Source of the DNA: Alkalimarinus alittae
GTDB taxonomy: Bacteria; Pseudomonadota; Gammaproteobacteria; Pseudomonadales; Oleiphilaceae
Direction of reading: 5' to 3'
Length of the DNA stretch: 64,000 nt
Assembly: GCF_026016465.1 (NCBI RefSeq)
Contig: NZ_CP100390.1
Location: forward strand, 806,001 to 870,000
Shown: positions 50,240 through 59,198 of the stretch, piece by piece
How the letters are laid out: each line of letters begins with the position of its first letter
Numbering within the stretch: the stretch's first letter is position 1
Made by a program: the position numbers and the translations under genes
Notes under the pieces: model-generated
Told to the model about the DNA's origin: nothing
Database searches by the model: none
The model's input: the letters and a program-made list of their open reading frames with translations, nothing else

Positions 50240-50641
50240 AATAATATCCTGAAATTTATATAGAGTAGCGCCTTTAAAAGGCTTGAATTGCATAAAAATG
50301 TAGGCTTGAACTTAAAAACTGCAGGACGAGGAATTACGAATAAAACAGCGAAATGTAGGATGTAAATAACAGACTTCTTTTCTAGCTGGTGATTAGGCTA
50401 CAGTGATTGTTGTTGGCTGTCTATCTTTATTTAACTTATATCCTTCTTACAGTAAACTTGTTAGCCATGGAGTATCGCTATAATTTACTGAAATCATACG
50501 TGTCATTTGTCAAATGCTTTTCATGGAAAAATGCAGTACTGCATCAACGTTGCGAAGCGTTCGTAATGGTATGATTGACATAATTAAGACTAATTTTAAA
50601 ATAAAAATACATGTCAAAATGTATCTATTTAGGGGATAGAA
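50240..50641. other. Divergent intergenic region cspA / wax ester synthase
   Basis: Four hundred bases without a gene. The left part should be the cspA leader. The right part is very AT-rich (50575-50640) and leads to the wax ester synthase start with GGGGATAG as a likely ribosome binding site. Confidence 0.5.
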
Positions 50642-52081
50642 ATGGGAAGGATTAATATTCTTGATGCGTCATGGTTGGCAGTGGAGTCTGAAGAAACGTC
50701 CATGCACGTAGGGAACTTACAAATACTTTCTTTACCCCCAAATGCCTCCAAAACGTATTTAAGAGATGAAATACAGCGGTTAAAAACAGCGTTTGATGTT
50801 GTTAAACCTTGGAATCAAAAACTCGCTTACCCGAGTTTTCTGGGTAAACTGTTGGCACCTACTTGGGTCGAGGATAAAGATATCGATCTTGATTACCATG
50901 TGCGCCACTCGGCACTGCCAAAACCGGGAGGAGAGCGAGAGCTAGGTATTCTGGTTTCTCGATTACATTCGAACCATGTTGATTTTAAGCGACCACTCTG
51001 GGAGTTTCATATCATTGAAGGGCTTGAAAACAACCGGTATGCGATTTACACAAAGATGCACCACTCCCTGATTGATGGGATTAGCGGGGTGAGGCTTTTA
51101 CAGCGAATTTTATCGACAGACCCTAATGAAAGAGAGATGTTAGCGCCTTGGTCTGTTGGCCCAAAAAAGAAGCCAAAAGGTGTTGCGACAGGTCATACCC
51201 CGACCATACAAGATGTGTTTTATCATGCGATTGATGCGATAAAGGAACAAGCAAATAATACCCCTCAGCTGGTTTCAGCGCTTTCGCGTTTAGTGCTGTC
51301 GGGAATTAAAGGGCGTGATGAACTTGCGGCTCCCTTTGTGGGCCCTCAGTCTGTACTAAATATGCGAGTAAAAGCACAAAGACGAATCGCGACACAGCAA
51401 TATTCGTTAGATAGGCTAAAAAAGTTGGCTAAAGACGCCGATGCGTCATTAAACGATATAGTGCTATACCTTAGTGGAAGTGCGTTAAGACGCTTTTTGT
51501 TGGAGCGAGACTGTCTGCCACAGCAAGCGTTGACGGCGGGTATTCCTGTCAATATAAGACCTGCTGACGATGATGGTACGGGTACAGCTATCAGCTTTAT
51601 GATCTCGAGTTTGGCTACAAATGTAGCGGATCCGATAAAGCGATTGGAAACAATTAAAGAGTCGACCCATATCGCTAAGGAGCACTTGCAAAGCCTCCCA
51701 AGAAACACCTTAAACCAATACACCATGTTGATGATGTCGCCTTATATTCTTCAATTGCTGACGGGGTTAGGGGGGCGGATGAGACCCGCGTTTAACGTCA
51801 CCATTTCGAATGTTCCTGGGCCCAAAGAAACGCTGTATTATAACGGCGCTAAACTAGAAGCCATGTATCCGATTTCACTGATAGCGCATGGCGGTGCTTT
51901 GAATATAACTTGTTTGAGTTACGGTGAGTCTTTGAACTTCGGTTATACCGGCTGTCGCGATACATTGCCGAGTATGCAGAATTTGGCTGTTTATTCGGGT
52001 GAAGCTCTAGAAGAATTGGATGCGTTAATATCTAAAAAAGCAAAAACCGGAAAGGCAAAAACTAGAAAGGCTAAGAAATAA
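50642..52081 (+). CDS. Wax ester synthase/diacylglycerol acyltransferase (WS/DGAT)
   Basis: The 479-residue enzyme joins acyl-CoA to fatty alcohol or diacylglycerol, making storage wax esters or triacylglycerol. The catalytic HHxxxDG motif is KMHHSLIDGISG near residues 139-147. Also visible: PLWEFHIIEGLENNRYAIYTK, and the later NVPGPKETLYYNGAKLE with AHGGALNI. The C-terminal tail is Lys-rich. This gene is frequent in marine hydrocarbon degraders such as Marinobacter and Alcanivorax. It stands alone. Confidence 0.93.
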   Translation: MGRINILDASWLAVESEETSMHVGNLQILSLPPNASKTYLRDEIQRLKTAFDVVKPWNQKLAYPSFLGKLLAPTWVEDKDIDLDYHVRHSALPKPGGERELGILVSRLHSNHVDFKRPLWEFHIIEGLENNRYAIYTKMHHSLIDGISGVRLLQRILSTDPNEREMLAPWSVGPKKKPKGVATGHTPTIQDVFYHAIDAIKEQANNTPQLVSALSRLVLSGIKGRDELAAPFVGPQSVLNMRVKAQRRIATQQYSLDRLKKLAKDADASLNDIVLYLSGSALRRFLLERDCLPQQALTAGIPVNIRPADDDGTGTAISFMISSLATNVADPIKRLETIKESTHIAKEHLQSLPRNTLNQYTMLMMSPYILQLLTGLGGRMRPAFNVTISNVPGPKETLYYNGAKLEAMYPISLIAHGGALNITCLSYGESLNFGYTGCRDTLPSMQNLAVYSGEALEELDALISKKAKTGKAKTRKAKK

Positions 52082-52124
52082 AGCCAATACGAGGGCTTTT
52101 AGCGTGCGGGGATCGTTCCCGCAC
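52080..52124 (+). terminator. Hairpins after the wax ester synthase gene
   Basis: Two small stems: AAAGCC/GGCTTT (52080-52099) followed by TTAG, and GTGCGGG/CCCGCAC (52104-52124). Neither has a good T-run, so termination is plausible but unproven. Confidence 0.45.
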
Positions 52125-52231
52125 ACGTAACTTGATCGTTTACGGTGCAGGCCCTCAGTTCATGTATACTATTCAAAACTAGGAGGGTATCTTCTTACAG
52201 CTAGTTGCCGTTGTGCAAAGCATTCTATTGG

Positions 52232-53284
52232 TTAATTGCGCCCATATATTCTAGGTCTCGCATAACGATAGAAACCCGATACCTCTTCTTTTTCTATTGT
52301 GTAGGCTTCTTTTTTGAAGTGAGTCTCTCTTAAGTTAGCAAGTGCAGAATCTAGCGCCTTGCCTTCAAATTGGTCAACTAATGCTTGTCGCTCTGCCATA
52401 TATAGCAGGCCTTTTTCCCAGCGCTGGTTACGGTATTCATCTTTCTTTTGCGCTTGCGCTATTTGTTCTTCACTATAACCGAGTTTTTGCCGGACCCTGT
52501 TAATTTCGTCTTGTCGTTCTTGCGGTGAAAGGCTTTCAAGTGTTTGCTGTACAGAGTCAAAACCAAAAAACACCTTTGCTATTAAGTTAGGCGCTATCAC
52601 CATGCTCTGTGCAGTATCACCATAGGTGTCTGATAATGTAGTGGTAAGTTGGTATAACTTTTCGTCAGTGCTTAAATCATTGGCGAGACCTAGGCGGTGA
52701 ATCTCTTGCTGAACTTTACGTTGTTTTTGAACTAGAAGTTCGCGCTCTTCTGCCCAAATAACATCAGCCGCATCACCAAAAATATCTCTCCGTTTTTTCC
52801 AGAGCTGACCATCACGTTCAAGTGGCGGCATATCATTTAGTTGTCTGTAATTCTCGGCTAACCATTGAGTGTATTGGCTCATTAATTCAATGATGTTAAT
52901 AATGGATTGGGCTTGATCGGGAAAGGCTAAATGAATTATCTCATTGAAACGAATGTGGCCGTCTTCGGGGTGTTTGTTTATAACATAATCACGGACTTTA
53001 AATAGGTTAGCCTGAACCGCGAGGTGGTCTATCTTGTCGCCATATTTAGCGATCAGTTCTTTTGCTAGTTTAGCGTTAAATGTGTCGGTGGTTGATGAAT
53101 TTTCAGCATTAGCCTCAATCGTATCGACTAGCTTAGCTGACAGTGTTTCGGCTGATTCAGTCTGCGGGCCAGAGGGTAAACGAATACTTTCACTCGGTGC
53201 TTTGTTGCTGTTTAAATACCAAGGAGCAAAGCCTATTAGAAAGATAACGGTTATAGCAATGGTCAGGGTGGGTCGTTTAATCAT
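52232..53284 (-). CDS. Lipase-specific foldase (Lif)-like chaperone
   Basis: A 350-residue protein with an N-terminal membrane anchor (PTLTIAITVIFLIGFAPWYL), then a Ser/Thr-rich linker and an almost all-helical body. LWKKRRDIFGDAADVIWAEE and LESLSPQERQDEINRVRQKLGYSEEQIAQAQ resemble the steric-chaperone region of Lif (LipB/LimA) proteins. The canonical RxxFDY motif of classical Lif proteins is not seen, so it may be a divergent member. The gene upstream encodes an SGNH hydrolase rather than the usual LipA lipase. Confidence 0.65.
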   Translation of the reverse strand: MIKRPTLTIAITVIFLIGFAPWYLNSNKAPSESIRLPSGPQTESAETLSAKLVDTIEANAENSSTTDTFNAKLAKELIAKYGDKIDHLAVQANLFKVRDYVINKHPEDGHIRFNEIIHLAFPDQAQSIINIIELMSQYTQWLAENYRQLNDMPPLERDGQLWKKRRDIFGDAADVIWAEERELLVQKQRKVQQEIHRLGLANDLSTDEKLYQLTTTLSDTYGDTAQSMVIAPNLIAKVFFGFDSVQQTLESLSPQERQDEINRVRQKLGYSEEQIAQAQKKDEYRNQRWEKGLLYMAERQALVDQFEGKALDSALANLRETHFKKEAYTIEKEEVSGFYRYARPRIYGRN

Positions 53285-53319
53285 GGTATGTCTAATCTGT
53301 ACTCGTAATGGGGTAATCC

Positions 53320-53344
53320 AAAACCTGCCCGATTATCGGGCAGG
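53320..53344 (-). terminator. Hairpin between the SGNH gene and the Lif-like gene
   Basis: A 9-bp stem CCTGCCCGA/TCGGGCAGG with a TTA loop, followed on the minus strand by TTTTGG. It may reduce readthrough from the esterase into the chaperone gene. Confidence 0.6.
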
Positions 53345-53436
53345 GTGGGCATCTTAACTATTATTTTTATGAGTGGATATTAGTGTGCTCGTTGATTTGA
53401 GTCAGCCTGTTCAATTTGATTTATATGACGACTTTA

Positions 53437-54207
53437 CTACAACAAAGGCTGCAGAACGGGCCATATCAAATTAGCAAGCTTTTGTGAGCCGCTGCTCGTT
53501 GGGTGAATACCATCGATCAATATATCACTGTCGCGAATAGCTGCGCGAGGGTCTACAAATGTGCAGTTGGCTGTTGAGTTACTGCAAGCTTGAGAGAGTC
53601 TCATGTCACCATAATCGACTGCTTCTTCTAAACTATCTAAACGGAGTGCTGCATTTTTAGTGTAGTAGTATCCCAAATAAACGATATTCTCGACGCCATC
53701 ATCACTCATCGCGTTAAGTAGATTAACGCCTTCGACATAGAGATCATCAATAAAGTTCTTACAAGTAGAGCTTAGACGGCCCCACTGCCACCAGTCCGTT
53801 TTACAGTTGTGTGGGTCAAAGAAAATAGCGGGTATTAGAATATCATTACCGCCACCATCCATAACGATGGTGTTGATATTGCTGTTATCGCTTCTTGCTT
53901 CAAGGTATTGCTGGTCAATTGCCGTTGCAATAGAGCCGCCTGTTAGCTCGGCGCCAGATAATGTGTATCGTCGAAAGGTCTCGCCTGCGTTTGCTTCAAG
54001 GTAGTCTTGCAGATCGCCAGATAGCGCGAAGATTGAATCGCCTAAAAAGACGACTTGGTCGTTGTCTGCATCCGCTACTCGGTCGTTACTAAGAAGGCTT
54101 CCTGCTCCACCACAAGCGGTTAAGCTGGCAGCGATAAGTAACGTAGAAGCAATTTTGGCGGGGGTTTTGATGGTATTAGTTGTCATGCGATTTATTATTT
54201 TTTTCAC
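53437..54207 (-). CDS. SGNH/GDSL hydrolase lipoprotein
   Basis: The 256-residue protein has a lipoprotein signal sequence (SLTACGG, Cys32). The SGNH hydrolase blocks are FLGDSIF with nucleophile Ser58, GGGNDIL with Asn121, and DGIHPTSSG with Asp232 and His235. Four further Cys could form two disulfides. GTG 54207 has AGAGGA at good distance; an inner ATG at 54186 would shorten the signal peptide. Likely an envelope esterase or lipase. A Lif-like gene follows on the same strand. Confidence 0.82.
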   Translation of the reverse strand: MKKIINRMTTNTIKTPAKIASTLLIAASLTACGGAGSLLSNDRVADADNDQVVFLGDSIFALSGDLQDYLEANAGETFRRYTLSGAELTGGSIATAIDQQYLEARSDNSNINTIVMDGGGNDILIPAIFFDPHNCKTDWWQWGRLSSTCKNFIDDLYVEGVNLLNAMSDDGVENIVYLGYYYTKNAALRLDSLEEAVDYGDMRLSQACSNSTANCTFVDPRAAIRDSDILIDGIHPTSSGSQKLANLIWPVLQPLL

Positions 54208-54447
54208 TTATAATTCCTCTTTTTGTTTTTATAGTTAGATGCAGTACAACAGTACCAAAGATGTCGCACGAATAGTGCTACCTTAGTCACATAATTTTGT
54301 ATTATTTTTGATCTAAAAATAGTTGGCTGTCAGCTTATACGTTAGTTGCAGTTTTAGCAGGCGTTGTTGATAGATAAAATAAGTTGAACGTAATATCCTA
54401 TAGGCATGAGCTATTAAAAATTTCTAATCATAAATAAGGGTTATTCT

Positions 54448-54903
54448 ATGAAAATAGTAAATATTGGGTTCGTGTTGTTGGCGACTATGTTTTTTTCAAG
54501 CAGTGTTTTTTCTGGCTCGACCTCTGAAGCCTCAGCAGGGAAAAAAGGCCAACAACTTGATAGTCGCATAGAGCAGTTTGTACAAAAGACTTGTGGTGAT
54601 GATGTTGCCTGTGCAGAAAAGAAACGAGCGGAATATATTGATCGAATGGCAAAGTATAAGCAGCATGTTCAAGATGCCTGCGGTGATGATAAAGCCTGCA
54701 GACAAGAGATGAAGGCTAAATACATGCAGCGTAGGGCCAAGCGAGAAGAGCGTATTGCTGAACACTGCGGTGATGATGAAGCATGTCGGGATCAACTGCG
54801 TGAAAAATACAGCCTAAAAATGAAAGAAGCGCGTGAAAAATGTGGTGACAAAAAAGCCTGCTGGAAAAAATTCTACGAAGATAATAAGCCTAAAAGCAAT
54901 TAA
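54448..54903 (+). CDS. Periplasmic protein with four CGDDxAC repeats
   Basis: The 151-residue protein has a signal peptide (MKIVNIGFVLLATMFFSSSVFS). The mature part consists of four charged helical repeats, each containing a C-x5-C pair: CGDDVAC (Cys49/55), CGDDKAC (78/84), CGDDEAC (107/113) and CGDKKAC (132/138), with periods of 29, 29 and 25 residues. Each repeat is followed by a Lys/Arg/Glu-rich helix. I know no domain for this. Disulfide-linked helical hairpins or metal binding are possible. The exonuclease gene starts 21 bases later. Confidence 0.75.
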   Translation: MKIVNIGFVLLATMFFSSSVFSGSTSEASAGKKGQQLDSRIEQFVQKTCGDDVACAEKKRAEYIDRMAKYKQHVQDACGDDKACRQEMKAKYMQRRAKREERIAEHCGDDEACRDQLREKYSLKMKEAREKCGDKKACWKKFYEDNKPKSN

Positions 54904-54924
54904 TGCTTGAGGCCACGGTAACTG

Positions 54925-56349
54925 ATGAGTGATGTATTAAATCAAGCGTTTGTTTTTATCGACCTTGAAACCACAGGGGGGCGACCTCCTGGGGACAGAA
55001 TTACAGAAATAGGCCTTAAAAAGGTGGTTAATGGGCAGGTGGTTGATGAGTGGCAGACGCTTGTTAATCCCGAAGTAACCATCCCTCCGTTTATCGAAAA
55101 CTATACTGGAATTACTAATGAGATGGTGCAAGATGCGCCGTTGTTTTCCGCTGTTGCTGATACCCTTAAAAGAAAGCTTGAGGGCGCTGTTTTTGTGGCT
55201 CACAATGCTCGATTTGATTACAGCTTTATAAAGAGCGAGTTTCGTAGAGTTAACGAGCCTTTTTCTGCCAAAGTACTTTGTACAGTTAAGCTGTCTCGGC
55301 AGCTTTACCCGCAGTATATTAAGCACGGTATGGATGCGCTGATCGCTAGACATGATCTGCCTGCGGCACCCAGACATCGTGCCATGGGCGATGTCGATTC
55401 GATGCTAGCGTTTTACGTTCATGCCTTATCTGAGTGCGGAAACGACGCCGTCGAAAGCGCCATAAGCAAAATACTTAAGCGCCCGAGCCTACCTTCAAAC
55501 CTTCCTGCTGACGTGTTGGATGAACTACCTCAAACATTCGGTGTTTACCGGTTTTATGGTGAGAATGATGTGCTGCTCTATGTGGGGAAGGCAAACAATA
55601 TATATCAGCGGGTAATGGCGCATTTCTCGTCTGATCATAGCACCGCTAAAGGTGTTGTAATGACACAAAGTATAAGACGAATTGAGTGGACTGAAACGGC
55701 AGGCGAGCTCGGCGCGCTGTTGCTAGAACTCGAACAAATAAAGGGGTTAAAGCCGATATATAATAAGCGCTCTAGGGCAGTTGATAGCTTTTACACCTAT
55801 ACGTTGATACCTAATAAACAAGGCTACTTATCACTTAAGCTTGTGCAAGACGTCGATATCACTCGGTTAGATAGCGCTTTTGGACTTTTTAAATCCAAGA
55901 AAATTGCTGAAAAGGCACTTCAAGGTATTAACGCGGCCAACGAGCTCTGTGCAACGTTGTTGGGGGTGGACATAGGGCTAGGCCCTTGTTTTCAGTATAA
56001 GCTGGGGCACTGTAAAGGCGCTTGTCTTGGTGAGGAAGATGTTGCTCGGTATAACCTAAGAATGAAGATTGCATTCCATTCGCTGCAACTCAAAAGATGG
56101 CCCTACAACGGGGCTGTTGCCATTAAAGAGCACGTATCATTTATCGATAAAACACACATTCATATTATATATGGTTGGATTCATCTCGGAACCGTTGAGA
56201 GCGAAGAGGCGTTGGAAGATTTTGATGTGGGGCAATATGTACAAGCATGTTTAGACGGCGAGTCCTCATTTGATCCAGACAACTATAGAGTGATCAGTAA
56301 CTACTTAACGGCACCTAAAAACCGTTTGAATGTTATAATGCTTGATTAA
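54925..56349 (+). CDS. DnaQ-like exonuclease / GIY-YIG endonuclease fusion
   Basis: The 474-residue protein combines two nuclease domains. Residues 8-170 form a DEDDh exonuclease: Asp13 and Glu15 in FIDLETTG, Asp98 in HNARFD, His151 and Asp156 in HRAMGDVD. From about residue 203 a UvrC/Cho-type GIY-YIG domain follows (GVYRFYGENDVLLYVGKANNIYQRVMAHF). A Cys-containing C-terminal region follows (GPCFQYKLGHCKGACLGEED). This is the known architecture often called DNA polymerase III epsilon/UvrC-like. It is presumably a DNA repair nuclease. Confidence 0.9.
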   Translation: MSDVLNQAFVFIDLETTGGRPPGDRITEIGLKKVVNGQVVDEWQTLVNPEVTIPPFIENYTGITNEMVQDAPLFSAVADTLKRKLEGAVFVAHNARFDYSFIKSEFRRVNEPFSAKVLCTVKLSRQLYPQYIKHGMDALIARHDLPAAPRHRAMGDVDSMLAFYVHALSECGNDAVESAISKILKRPSLPSNLPADVLDELPQTFGVYRFYGENDVLLYVGKANNIYQRVMAHFSSDHSTAKGVVMTQSIRRIEWTETAGELGALLLELEQIKGLKPIYNKRSRAVDSFYTYTLIPNKQGYLSLKLVQDVDITRLDSAFGLFKSKKIAEKALQGINAANELCATLLGVDIGLGPCFQYKLGHCKGACLGEEDVARYNLRMKIAFHSLQLKRWPYNGAVAIKEHVSFIDKTHIHIIYGWIHLGTVESEEALEDFDVGQYVQACLDGESSFDPDNYRVISNYLTAPKNRLNVIMLD

Positions 56350-56465
56350 TACCTAGGGTATTTTATTGAATTAATTTATGACCTTACTGGGATTTGTGAC
56401 TATACGGATACTTGACGTAACAATAATAAATGGTAATCCAACGAGCAACCCGTTTTAATGAATAA

Positions 56466-59180
56466 ATGGTATGGTTTTTGTTCTCTCATAAACTCTTTAG
56501 ACTGAGTATCACTGACGTGAGTCAATTAGAAAAAAAGTGTAGGCGCGTGGTAGCGTTTATTCGTTTTAAAATGCTTGCGATAGTGTTGTTATTTTTCAGT
56601 GTGTTTGTCTCACATGCTTATGCTGAAAATTCGACTGAGCATAAAAAGGTATTAAGCTTTGATCAAGCCATGCTTGAGCAAGCCTTAGGGCCTTACATTG
56701 AATATATTGAAGACCCTCAAGGTGAGTTGACGATAGCTGATATTTTACAACAAACACCTCAAACTTGGTCTGAAAATAAACAAGGTACGCCCAATTTTGG
56801 CTACTCAAGCAGTACCTACTGGTTTCGTATTTCACTTCATAATATCTCCCAAAATGAAACACTATCGCGTTTTTTAGTGGTTGATTACCCTCTGCTTGAC
56901 CGCCTAGAGTATTTTCGAGTTAAAAATGGGCAAGTGATTGATCAATATCTAACAGGCGATAAACTCCCTTTTAACCAACGCCTGATTGAACATCGTAGTT
57001 TTATTTTTCCTTTAAACTTTAGTGCGAATGAACAATCTGATATTTATTTTCGTGTGAATAGCGGTGGAGCGGTGCAGGTGCCGCTCACCATCTGGGAACC
57101 TCAGCATTACTTTATTAATGACCAAACAGAACTTGTTCGTAAAAGTGTTTTTTATGGCGTGCTATCTGTCATGGTGTTATTTAACTTATTTATATTCTTT
57201 TCGCTCAGAGAGGCGCCGTATTTTTATTACGTCATGTTTGTGTTTTCTTTTTTGGTAACGCAGGTGGCAATGCACGGGGTTACGTATCAATACCTTTGGC
57301 CCTCTTACCCCGTGGTGCAAGAAATGGCCATACTGTTGGCCGTTCCAGGTTGTGTGCTATTTACATCTTTATTTAGCCGTAGCTTTTTATCGTTGGCTAA
57401 ATATGCACCACGATTTGATTTATTCTTTAAAATCACCGCCTTTCTAGGTTTGTTAAATATCCTGTCTGCATTTTTCCTTCCATACCGGTTGCTGACAACC
57501 ACTGCGGTGTTTTTGGTTGCATTGGTCTGCATCGCCTGTATTTTTGTGGGCCCTTATCTGTGGTTTAAAGGCCACAAAATCGCGCGGTTCTTTACCATCG
57601 CTTGGATGTGTATGGTCGTAACGACCACGCTATTGGCGCTGAACAAATTTGGCATTATTCCCTATAACTACCTGACGGAGAATGGCTTGTTGCTGGGCTC
57701 TTCACTAGAGGCTGTATTGCTATCTTTTGCGCTTGCCGATCGCTTAAATCGAGAGCGTGAAGAACGCTGGGACGCTCAGCGACAAATGCTTGCTGAGATT
57801 CGTCAGCGGCATGATATTGAAGAGAGTATTCTCTATGACGCCACCCATAACCAGTTAACCGGTTTGCCCAACAGGGTATTCATAGAAAATCGGTTTAGTG
57901 AATTAATGGCAGGTGAGGGGTTTGAGCAAGAAGGTCTTGCGCTTATTTTAGTGCATTTTGATCGATTTCATGAGGTCAACAAAACACTCGGCCACTTGAG
58001 AGCAGACCAATTATTAAAGTCCGTTTGTTTAAAAATAAGCGCTAGAGCTCAGGAATTAACTGGAATAGTAGACGTTGAAAATAATGGACAGCAGAGCTTA
58101 GGTGTGGCCTTTATTGAAGGTGTTTCTATCGCCGTGCTGATCGATAAACAGAAAAATAAAGATATTACGGATACGGCTGAAGCATTATTAGACGTGCTGT
58201 CTACACCTATCGAATATGAAGGCATGGCGATTGATGTGGGCGCCTCTATCGGCATTTCGCATTACCCTCAGCATGGCGCAGATGTTGATGCATTGCTCAG
58301 TCATAGTATGATCGCGGTAGATGTTGGGGTTCATCGTGGTGAGCGTGTTACTGAATACTCTGATGATATTAACCCTTATAACTCACGTCGCTTGACGTTA
58401 ATGGGGGATCTTCAAAACGCGGTAAATAATGACCTACTGGAATTGTATTTTCAGCCCCAAGTCAATTGTAAACAAAACAAAGTGGCTGGCTTTGAGGCGT
58501 TATTGCGTTGGAATCATCCGTTGTATGGTTTTATTCCGCCTGATGAGTTTATTCCTATTGCGGAAAAAACGGGTACGATTAATGTCGTAACTGAGTGGGT
58601 GCTAGATAAGGCGTTATCAAGCATTGCGGCATTAAATAACTCGCACCATCAAATGACTGTCTCGGTTAACATATCGGCCGTGAACTTAAAGCAAAAACAG
58701 TTTTTATTATTAGTACAAACCTTACTGAACAAATATCAGGTTTCACCTCAGTTATTAATATTAGAGATAACCGAGACTGCAATGATGGAAGACCCTGAAA
58801 ATGCCTTATTGGTATTAACGGCGCTTAATCAGATTGGTGTTAAATTATCGATTGACGATTTTGGCACTGGTCACTCGTCGTTATCTTACATTAAGCAGCT
58901 GCCTGTGCATGAGATCAAAATTGACCGCTCTTTTGTGATGGAGATGGATAGTGATAAAGATGACGCTATCATTGTTAAAACAACGGTTAATATGTGCCAT
59001 GACTTAGGTTATGAAGTCGTAGCAGAAGGGGTTGAAACATTAACCAGCCTCGATACATTGAAAGCGATGGGCTGTGATTATTTGCAGGGGTATTACCTCG
59101 CGCGACCACTGCCAATGAGTGAACTTTTAGTCTGGTTGCACAAACAACATCCTGAAGGATATAGGTTGGTTAGTGGCTGA
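56466..59180 (+). CDS. 7TM-sensor cyclic-di-GMP phosphodiesterase (degenerate GGDEF, intact EAL)
   Basis: A protein of up to 904 residues. An N-terminal hydrophobic segment (MLAIVLLFFSVFVSHAYA) precedes a 7TMR-DISMED2-like periplasmic domain (STYWFRISLHN, DYPLLDRLEYF). About seven membrane helices follow (residues 220-430), then a GGDEF-like domain whose GGDEF site reads IEGVS near residue 545. The EAL domain is complete: FEALLRW, NISAVNL, ETAMMED, DDFGTGHSSLSYIKQLP, KIDRSFV and EGVE. It should degrade c-di-GMP. The start is uncertain: ATG 56466 lacks a ribosome binding site and later starts before the signal segment are possible. Confidence 0.88.
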   Translation: MVWFLFSHKLFRLSITDVSQLEKKCRRVVAFIRFKMLAIVLLFFSVFVSHAYAENSTEHKKVLSFDQAMLEQALGPYIEYIEDPQGELTIADILQQTPQTWSENKQGTPNFGYSSSTYWFRISLHNISQNETLSRFLVVDYPLLDRLEYFRVKNGQVIDQYLTGDKLPFNQRLIEHRSFIFPLNFSANEQSDIYFRVNSGGAVQVPLTIWEPQHYFINDQTELVRKSVFYGVLSVMVLFNLFIFFSLREAPYFYYVMFVFSFLVTQVAMHGVTYQYLWPSYPVVQEMAILLAVPGCVLFTSLFSRSFLSLAKYAPRFDLFFKITAFLGLLNILSAFFLPYRLLTTTAVFLVALVCIACIFVGPYLWFKGHKIARFFTIAWMCMVVTTTLLALNKFGIIPYNYLTENGLLLGSSLEAVLLSFALADRLNREREERWDAQRQMLAEIRQRHDIEESILYDATHNQLTGLPNRVFIENRFSELMAGEGFEQEGLALILVHFDRFHEVNKTLGHLRADQLLKSVCLKISARAQELTGIVDVENNGQQSLGVAFIEGVSIAVLIDKQKNKDITDTAEALLDVLSTPIEYEGMAIDVGASIGISHYPQHGADVDALLSHSMIAVDVGVHRGERVTEYSDDINPYNSRRLTLMGDLQNAVNNDLLELYFQPQVNCKQNKVAGFEALLRWNHPLYGFIPPDEFIPIAEKTGTINVVTEWVLDKALSSIAALNNSHHQMTVSVNISAVNLKQKQFLLLVQTLLNKYQVSPQLLILEITETAMMEDPENALLVLTALNQIGVKLSIDDFGTGHSSLSYIKQLPVHEIKIDRSFVMEMDSDKDDAIIVKTTVNMCHDLGYEVVAEGVETLTSLDTLKAMGCDYLQGYYLARPLPMSELLVWLHKQHPEGYRLVSG

Positions 59181-59198
59181 TCTAACGCCGACCTTTGT

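Noticed and set aside
56466-56570. Firm assignment of ATG 56466 as the phosphodiesterase start
   Set aside because: No ribosome binding site precedes it and the signal-like segment starts about 35 residues later; left as uncertain.
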